Part shown: piece by piece, positions 58,758 through 64,000 of the stretch | Numbering within the stretch: position 1 is the stretch's first letter | Layout: every line of letters begins with the position of its first letter | From: an uncultured Christensenellaceae bacterium | Lineage (GTDB): Bacteria > Bacillota > Clostridia > Christensenellales > CAG-314 | Length of the DNA: 64,000 bases | NCBI GenBank assembly: GCA_910586625.1 | Contig: CAJUIZ010000010.1 | Location: forward strand, 6,750 to 70,749 | Reading direction: 5' to 3' | Made by a program: the position numbers and the translations under genes | The notes under the pieces: model-generated | Databases searched by the model: none | What the model was told of the DNA's origin: nothing | What the model saw: only the letters and a program-made list of their open reading frames with translations

Positions 58758-60257
58758 TCACTTTTTATTGTTTTCGAATTTAACGTTGTCGCCCAAACCC
58801 TTTAATTGTCTGTCTATTTCGCCTTCGCTTAACTGATCGGATTTGACAAACACCACCTTGTTATCGCAAAATTTTCTTATTTCCTTTTCGAGAACGGCTC
58901 GGTACTGCATATCTACCAGCAAGTACGCGCCGTTGCTGCACGTTACGACAAAATTCCTTTCGCCGTCGAAAGAAACGGAAACGTCTTTCCAAACTCCGGA
59001 AAGCAACGGTTCGTTTTTAGCTTCCAAAGACAATTTAACTCCGCGCCATACCGACTTGGCGTTACTCTTGTCTACGATATATACGCTTTGATTTTCCGCT
59101 GAAATATTCTGCGGAAGCTGTTCTAACCTTGTAATGCGCTTGTCTAATCCGTCTACATCCACTTCGCCCGAACTGCAAGCTATTTTAAGCGCGGAAGCTT
59201 CGAACAGCATCAACGGAGACAAGGCGTACTTCAAGCCGTTTTCCAGTCCGACCAATATATCTATCGCATACAGCAGTTTTTTAACCGTCACCTTTTCCGC
59301 AGACGCTTGCAGAGCGCCGTAAACGTCCGTAGGCAGGCACAAAATATCTCTCGCGTTTTGACAGGTTTTTACCGTTAGCAAATCTCTGAAATACAACGAT
59401 AAATCCTTGGAAAGACGCGCCACGTCCTTCCCGTTTGCAACGGTTTCGTTTATTTCCGCAAGAATCTGTCCCACGTCGCCGTTCAATACGGAGTTAGCAA
59501 GACTTGCCACGCTTGTTTTCGACGACACACCGAGAACGGACAAAACGTCGTTATACGTCAATTTGCCGCCCGAAACGGACAAACATCTATCAGCTATGGA
59601 CACGCTGTCGCGCACACTTCCTTCGCCCGCTTGAGCTATCGCGGATACGGCTTCCTTGTCGTACTTTTTGCCTTCCTTGTCGTAAATTTTCGCTATATGC
59701 TCCGCCAATACGGGCGTAGGCACCAATCGGAAATCAAAACGCATACACCGAGACAGAATAGTGGCGGGAATCTTGTGCACTTCGGTAGTACACAGTATAA
59801 ACATAGCGTGCGACGGCGGTTCTTCCAGCGTTTTGAGCAACGCATTAAACGCGCCTACGGACAGCATATGGACTTCGTCTATAATATAAACCTTGTACTT
59901 GCCGTTGACGGGCGGGTACTGCACCTTTTCGCGTATATCACGGGCGTAGTCTACGCCGTTATTGGACGCCGCGTCCATTTCGATAATATCGAGATTCGCG
60001 CTCCCCCTATCCGAACAGACTGCGCATTCCCCGCAGGGATTGCCGTTATGCTTCTTGGCTTCGGGACAATTGACGGCGCGGGCGAATATTTTTGCAGTTG
60101 TAGTTTTACCCGTTCCGCGAGTACCCGTAAACAAATAAGCGTGCGACACCTTGTCGCGCAGTATCTGATTGCGCAAAGTGTTGACTATATGGTCTTGTCC
60201 TATAACGTCGTCGAATATTTCCGGACGGTATTTGCGATACAATGCAACGTAGTTCAT
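58758..60257 (-). CDS. dnaX: DNA polymerase III subunit gamma/tau
   Basis: A 499-residue clamp-loader ATPase. The N-terminus YVALYRKYRPEIFDDVIGQ, Walker A GTRGTGKTTT (about 45-54), a zinc module with CPEAKKHNGNPCGECAVC, Walker B VYIIDEVHML and sensor TTEVHKIPATILSRC are all present. Domain III follows, then a short C-terminal part; no second reading-frame product was assessed. AAGGAGTAACG precedes the start. Confidence 0.95.
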   Translation of the reverse strand: MNYVALYRKYRPEIFDDVIGQDHIVNTLRNQILRDKVSHAYLFTGTRGTGKTTTAKIFARAVNCPEAKKHNGNPCGECAVCSDRGSANLDIIEMDAASNNGVDYARDIREKVQYPPVNGKYKVYIIDEVHMLSVGAFNALLKTLEEPPSHAMFILCTTEVHKIPATILSRCMRFDFRLVPTPVLAEHIAKIYDKEGKKYDKEAVSAIAQAGEGSVRDSVSIADRCLSVSGGKLTYNDVLSVLGVSSKTSVASLANSVLNGDVGQILAEINETVANGKDVARLSKDLSLYFRDLLTVKTCQNARDILCLPTDVYGALQASAEKVTVKKLLYAIDILVGLENGLKYALSPLMLFEASALKIACSSGEVDVDGLDKRITRLEQLPQNISAENQSVYIVDKSNAKSVWRGVKLSLEAKNEPLLSGVWKDVSVSFDGERNFVVTCSNGAYLLVDMQYRAVLEKEIRKFCDNKVVFVKSDQLSEGEIDRQLKGLGDNVKFENNKK

Positions 60258-60259
60258 CG

Positions 60260-60799
60260 TTACTCCTTAGCCACAAGCAGTTTTTTTCGAGCGCGCTGCA
60301 ACGCGCCGTCCACGGCTTTGTAGCTTTTATTGGTTTTTTCCGCTATATCTTCGTAGCTGTAACCTTCTATAAACAATTGCAATACTTGCTTTTCGTAAAA
60401 GGTAAGCTGAGTTTTGATAACTTTCGAAACCTTATTTGCATATTCTTTTTTTAATAAGCTGGAAAGCGGCTCGGACTCGGCGGGTATATGCTTGGCGTCG
60501 TCTATGTCTACGTAGTTAGACAACGGTTTGTTTTTCTGCCCCGCATCGCGCTTTACCGCGTCTATTATCTGCCGAAATACGCACAGTTCTACAAATGCCG
60601 GAAAACTGCCCTTGCCTTCGTCGTAATAGCTAACGGCATAAAAAAGCCCCAACATTCCTTCCTGCAGTAAATCGTCCTTATCTCCGCCTACCAAATAAAA
60701 CTTATTGGCCAACGAACGTATAAGCCCCTTGTACTGCGAAGCTAACTTCTCCATTGCCGATTGGTCGCCGTTCTTCGCTTGCAATATAATTTCGTCCAT
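60260..60799 (-). CDS. SigH-like RNA polymerase sigma factor
   Basis: A 179-residue sigma-70 protein with region 2 (NKFYLVGGDKDDLLQEGMLGLFYAVSYYD, about 32-60) and region 4 (LTFYEKQVLQLFIEGYSYEDIAEKTNKSYKAVDGALQRAR, about 130-170). It is closest to Spo0H/SigH-type factors, which control transition-state, competence or early sporulation genes. It is placed between rlmB and dnaX, immediately after rlmB. Confidence 0.88.
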   Translation of the reverse strand: MDEIILQAKNGDQSAMEKLASQYKGLIRSLANKFYLVGGDKDDLLQEGMLGLFYAVSYYDEGKGSFPAFVELCVFRQIIDAVKRDAGQKNKPLSNYVDIDDAKHIPAESEPLSSLLKKEYANKVSKVIKTQLTFYEKQVLQLFIEGYSYEDIAEKTNKSYKAVDGALQRARKKLLVAKE

Positions 60800-61501
60800 T
60801 TATCCCCTTTGACGTACGACTTCGTATACCGCAACTCCGCACGCGACGGACGCGTTAAGAGAATTGACCTTACCTTTAAGCTTTAACGATACTATGCCGT
60901 CGCATAAACGCCTGGCATAGGCGGACACGCCGTCTCCTTCGCTTCCTACGACAAGAGCAACTGCTCCGCGAAGATTGACAGACGTTATCTCGTCTCCGTC
61001 CATATCCAATGCGTAAACCCACACGCCGTTTTCTTTTAACTGTTTAATAGCGTTGTTTACGTTGGTTACCCGCGCGATTTTCACGTGCGCGGCGGCACCG
61101 GCAGAGCAGCGCACAACCGTATCGGTAACCGCGACCTGACGGTTACGACCGATAATAATTCCGTCCACGCCCGCGCATTCGCAGCAGCGAATAATACTGC
61201 CGAAATTATGCGGATCGTTTATGCCGTCCAACACCACTACGAAAGGCTCGGCAGAACATGCCAATATATCCGAAACGTCGCAGTAATCGAAGTCCACAAT
61301 ATCGGCAATATAACCTTGATGCTTGCCCGACGCACTTTCTTTATCCAGTACCGATTTATCTACATAAGTTATTTTAACGCCCCGGCTTCGCGCCTGAGCC
61401 ACGACAGAGCCGTTGTCGCCCTTGACACAGGTTAAACTGTTAACCGTAACGGACGACGAATTTAACGCTTCTAAAACGCTGTTTCTGCCTTCAATTCTCA
61501 T
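60800..61501 (-). CDS. rlmB: 23S rRNA 2'-O-ribose methyltransferase RlmB
   Basis: A 233-residue SpoU-family enzyme. A substrate-binding N-terminus (RIEGRNSVLEAL) precedes the knotted domain with motif 1 DGINDPHNFGSIIRCCE, motif 2 LVVGSEGDGVS and motif 3 LKLKGKVNSLNASVACGV. It methylates G2251 of 23S rRNA. The ATG at 61501 has GGAG upstream; a TTG four codons earlier is less likely. It overlaps mrnC by 11 bp. Confidence 0.94.
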   Translation of the reverse strand: MRIEGRNSVLEALNSSSVTVNSLTCVKGDNGSVVAQARSRGVKITYVDKSVLDKESASGKHQGYIADIVDFDYCDVSDILACSAEPFVVVLDGINDPHNFGSIIRCCECAGVDGIIIGRNRQVAVTDTVVRCSAGAAAHVKIARVTNVNNAIKQLKENGVWVYALDMDGDEITSVNLRGAVALVVGSEGDGVSAYARRLCDGIVSLKLKGKVNSLNASVACGVAVYEVVRQRG

Positions 61502-61886
61502 AAGCTTCTCCAAGTAGCTCCGTCATTCTTTTACAATTGCCGGTAAGATACAAATAACCGATCAACGCTTCGAATCCGGTAGCCTTGCGATAGTCCGCCC
61601 CCGTTTGATTCTTCGCCTTGTGATGCGATTTGGCATTACGCCCGCGCAAGTAAACCGACCGTTCCTTTTCCGTCAGTACGTCCCACAGCTTTTCAGCCGT
61701 TTCCGCCTGATTATGCGCGTTGACTTGACCGGAAGCAAGCTTATGCAATTCGCCGGCCTTGCAATCCCTTTGCACAACGAGATTATGCCGAACATACAAG
61801 CTTTGCACAGCGTCGCCGACGTATGCAAGCGACAAAACGTTTAGCAAGCACGCTTCGTTTTCCGTAAGAATTTTTCCTAATTCCAT
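61491..61886 (-). CDS. mrnC: Mini-ribonuclease III
   Basis: A 131-residue RNase III catalytic domain without the dsRNA-binding domain. LAYVGDAVQSLYVRHNL (about 20-36) carries the acidic signature, with ATGFEALIGYLYLTG near the end. It matures 23S rRNA in Firmicutes. It is located ahead of rlmB, as in many Firmicutes. The ribosome site is weak (ATCGGT). Confidence 0.94.
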   Translation of the reverse strand: MELGKILTENEACLLNVLSLAYVGDAVQSLYVRHNLVVQRDCKAGELHKLASGQVNAHNQAETAEKLWDVLTEKERSVYLRGRNAKSHHKAKNQTGADYRKATGFEALIGYLYLTGNCKRMTELLGEAYEN

Positions 61887-61892
61887 ACCGAT

Positions 61893-62459
61893 TTATTGAA
61901 AGAACTTTTTACCGTACACTACCGCACCGGTGATATAATCTATATCTTCGAAACCGCGGTTTTCGTAAAAAGCGCGCGCCTGTTCGTTATTCTTACCGCA
62001 TATCAATCTTACGCCTTCGACGTTCATTTCCTGTAATTGATTACATAGCTTTTCAATCAGTAACGTTCCGAGTCCCTGTCCCCGATATTCTTCCAAAACG
62101 TCCAAATGCAAATGCGCCGTATATCCCTGACGTATATATCTCTGTTCCAATTTCATAAGCGCGTTAAACCTAAAAAATTCGCCGCTTTCCACCCTTCTTA
62201 CAAGCGGAAGATACAAATCGGTCATCTTCTCGGTGTAATCCGAACAATCGGCGGCGCACAAAACATAGCCTACGGGTATATCGTCGTCGTCAACGGCGAC
62301 AAAACAAACTTCCGGTTGGTTATCCAAGTAGTAGTCGCAATATAACGCAGTTAAAAACGCGCGGTTTACAGGCGTATCTTCATCGGCAAGTACAGAAGTC
62401 GCAATACAAATATCCTGCACATAGCGGTAGTCTTTTTTGTTGTACGGTCTAATGGTCAT
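61893..62459 (-). CDS. GNAT-family N-acetyltransferase
   Basis: A 188-residue protein starting MTIRPYNKKDYRYVQDIC. The acetyl-CoA loop is EYRGQGLGTLLIEKL (about 130-144) and NNEQARAFYENRGF closes the fold. The substrate is unknown. The ATG at 62459 has AAGGAGA about 13 nt upstream. An in-frame ATG at 62495 lies 8 nt after a promoter -10 box and could instead start a leaderless, 12-residue-longer form. It heads the mrnC-rlmB-dnaX run. Confidence 0.85.
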   Translation of the reverse strand: MTIRPYNKKDYRYVQDICIATSVLADEDTPVNRAFLTALYCDYYLDNQPEVCFVAVDDDDIPVGYVLCAADCSDYTEKMTDLYLPLVRRVESGEFFRFNALMKLEQRYIRQGYTAHLHLDVLEEYRGQGLGTLLIEKLCNQLQEMNVEGVRLICGKNNEQARAFYENRGFEDIDYITGAVVYGKKFFQ

Positions 62460-62503
62460 ACGAAAAAAAATCTCCTTGTGGACATAATATTCCATTTTGT
62501 ATA

Positions 62504-62532
62504 ATGCTAACACACATTAACGCTATTGTCAA
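62504..62532 (-). promoter_or_regulatory. Promoter of the GNAT-to-ispDF gene run
   Basis: Minus-strand TTGACA (62527-62532) and TAGCAT (62504-62509), spacer 17 bp. The in-frame ATG at 62495 is 8 nt downstream. Confidence 0.75.
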
Positions 62533-62682
62533 GCGACGGCGTTTCGAACGCACGGGAAAATCCAGTTATCACAAGTCTGCTTTGTTGGAAACGAAAAATA
62601 TTGCAACCGACCTACGGCGACACGTTTTAACGTTTTTTCCGTCTGACAACATAACGTAATAGCAATAGCAAAATATTGCCCA

Positions 62683-62711
62683 TTGAAAATACTTTATTGC
62701 TTTGATATAAT
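62683..62711 (+). promoter_or_regulatory. Promoter of the DUF2804 gene
   Basis: TTGAAA (62683-62688) and TATAAT (62706-62711), spacer 17 bp, giving an untranslated leader of about 150 nt. The gap 62533-62866 holds nothing else that I recognise; a 69-codon plus-strand frame there lacks a ribosome site. Confidence 0.75.
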
Positions 62712-62866
62712 AATGTTATCAGTTATTCGGAAAAACACAATATACGCAGTTTTGGTTGAAATTGCGCACGTAAACAGTAATATCCCAACTCTTTGCCATC
62801 AGTACCGTAAGGTTCGGCAAGCGTTTTACAAAATGAATAAACCTAATATTTTAAGGAGAACTCGCT

Positions 62867-63892
62867 ATGCAACAAAAACTCACCGAAGGTAAATTACTTG
62901 AAAAAGGCAAACTGCTGCAAGCAGGATACTCTACCGCGACTGTACGCGAATACGACAGACGTGATATAGTCGGCAAAAAATGGAAAATAAAGGAATGGGA
63001 TTATTATATTATTACCGACGGACGCAAAGCCGTAGCGTTAACCGTTGCGGACAACAGCTATATGTCGCTGGTATCGGCAAGCTTTTTAAACTTCGGTAAA
63101 CCCGAATACAAAACTACCAGCCAAATAAAATTTTTCTCCTTCGGTAAGCTGAATATGCCGTCCTGTCCGGAAAAAGGAGATATCGTCTACAATTCCGCAA
63201 GAGTAAAAACGGAATTTGTCAAAACGGAAACGCAACGCAAATTGAGCTGCAAGTTTCATGATTTTTGGAATAAAACCGACTTCGAGTGCGAGTTTACTCT
63301 TTGTGACTTTCCTAACGAACAAATGACCATAGCAACGCCCTTCGATAAGCCCCGAGCGTTTTATTACAACACAAAAATTAACTGTATGAAGGCGGAAGGC
63401 TACTGCATAGTAAAAGGAAATCGTTACGATTTCGGCAAAAACGACAGCTTGGGAACACTCGATTGGGGACGCGGAGTATGGACGTACAAAAACACTTGGT
63501 ATTGGTCCAGCTTGCAAACTTATCTCGACGACGGGCGCACGTTCGGATTCAACTTGGGATACGGCTTCGGCGACACTTCCAAAGCAAGCGAGAATATGCT
63601 TTTCGTTGACGGAAAAAGTCACAAATTGGATAAAGTACAGTTTGAAATACCGCAAAAAAACGGCAAGGACGATTTTATGTCGCCGTGGAAATTACACGAT
63701 AACGAAGGCAGACTACAATTAGACTTTTACCCAATTATCGACCGCAAGGACATTACGGACATAGGAGCAATTGCGTCGCGTCAGCATCAAGTGTTCGGCA
63801 AATTCAACGGAATTGCCGTATTAGACGACGGAACCACACTGCAAATAGCCGACAAGGTCGGATTTGCGGAAAAGGTATTTAACAAGTGGTAA
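62867..63892 (+). CDS. DUF2804 family protein
   Basis: A 341-residue soluble protein starting MQQKLTEGKLLEKGKLLQAG. It matches the DUF2804 pattern: VREYDRRDI near the N-terminus, LDWGRGVWTYKNTWYWSSL at about 198-216, FGFNLGYGFGD, and a closing VLDDGT segment. Family function is unknown; the fold resembles lipocalin-like or AttH-like barrels. AAGGAGAACTCGCT precedes the ATG. The remaining 108 bases of the window show nothing. Confidence 0.85.
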   Translation: MQQKLTEGKLLEKGKLLQAGYSTATVREYDRRDIVGKKWKIKEWDYYIITDGRKAVALTVADNSYMSLVSASFLNFGKPEYKTTSQIKFFSFGKLNMPSCPEKGDIVYNSARVKTEFVKTETQRKLSCKFHDFWNKTDFECEFTLCDFPNEQMTIATPFDKPRAFYYNTKINCMKAEGYCIVKGNRYDFGKNDSLGTLDWGRGVWTYKNTWYWSSLQTYLDDGRTFGFNLGYGFGDTSKASENMLFVDGKSHKLDKVQFEIPQKNGKDDFMSPWKLHDNEGRLQLDFYPIIDRKDITDIGAIASRQHQVFGKFNGIAVLDDGTTLQIADKVGFAEKVFNKW

Positions 63893-64000
63893 GCATACGC
63901 ATTAGCATATTGTTACACTGTGACTGTTCGTCGCGGTTTATACGGCAAATGTCAATAAAATATTCGCCACATCTTCCTTTTTTTTCTCCACACCCACCAC

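Noticed and set aside
62683..62892. A 69-codon plus-strand frame before the DUF2804 gene
   Set aside because: It starts at the promoter and has no ribosome site; its sequence lacks protein-like composition and overlaps the real start.
1..64000. CRISPR arrays, tRNA and rRNA genes
   Set aside because: No regularly spaced identical repeats and no cloverleaf with a standard T-arm were seen apart from the tmRNA tRNA-like ends.

Overview
The window comes from a low-to-moderate GC Firmicute, most likely an uncultured gut member of Clostridia. The evidence is Shine-Dalgarno sites of the AAGGAG type, Gram-positive housekeeping genes (Mini-III RNase, RqcP, a SigH-like sigma factor, pyruvate phosphate dikinase, LytTR/DUF3021), an FMN riboswitch, consensus SigA promoters with 17-bp spacers, and no outer-membrane genes. 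No rRNA, tRNA or CRISPR array was seen. One stable RNA gene, the tmRNA ssrA, is present.

Layout. (1) 14-1119: riboflavin ECF transporter subunit RibU behind an FMN riboswitch, an attenuator and a good promoter. (2) About 1361-14088: an integrated single-stranded-DNA filamentous phage (inovirus-like element). All its genes are on the minus strand: two early genes including a SprT-like metalloprotease, a possible ssDNA-binding protein, three small proteins, three membrane-anchored surface proteins (one with InlB-type repeats), a basic protein, a 30-residue membrane peptide, a Zot/pI-like assembly ATPase, an HUH replication initiator and an IS30-family transposase. It is bounded by a 15-bp direct repeat. 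It carries hairpins, four copies of an 18-bp palindrome, a duplicated leader block and a plus-strand small RNA cassette. (3) 14111-16058: GntR-controlled ABC exporter. (4) 16104-17812: Lsa-type ABC-F ribosome protection gene with an attenuator. (5) 17896-20435: 6-phosphofructokinase and a GH20 hexosaminidase. (6) 20603-26530: spermidine/putrescine transporter potABCD with its XRE-cupin regulator.

(7) 26688-33102: a two-gene unknown cassette with a folded leader, a GH2 glycosidase, a membrane protein, and an ECF sigma/RsgI-like anti-sigma pair. (8) 33193-41190: rsmI, a TrmN6-like methyltransferase, ferredoxin, the lower-glycolysis cluster pgk-tpiA-gpmI and a glycosyltransferase. (9) 41329-46444: ferritin-like protein, small regulators, an XRE protein with a glycine-periodic repeat tail, and ppdK. 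(10) 46636-52097: a rearranged zone with a chimeric gene fragment, an MFS transporter, LytTR/DUF3021 and a CPBP protease. (11) 52242-54829: ssrA and a secreted transglutaminase-like protein. (12) 55371-62532: TetR, TerB, then the housekeeping run GNAT-mrnC-rlmB-sigH-like-dnaX-ybaB-recR-rqcP-ispDF. (13) A DUF2804 protein closes the window.

The strongest candidates for something new are the inovirus-like element with its own IS30-type transposase and counter-transcribed small RNA, and a set of promoters whose -10 box lies only 6-8 nt before the start codon. The latter implies leaderless mRNAs for at least four genes. All assignments rest on reading the sequence; no database search was possible.
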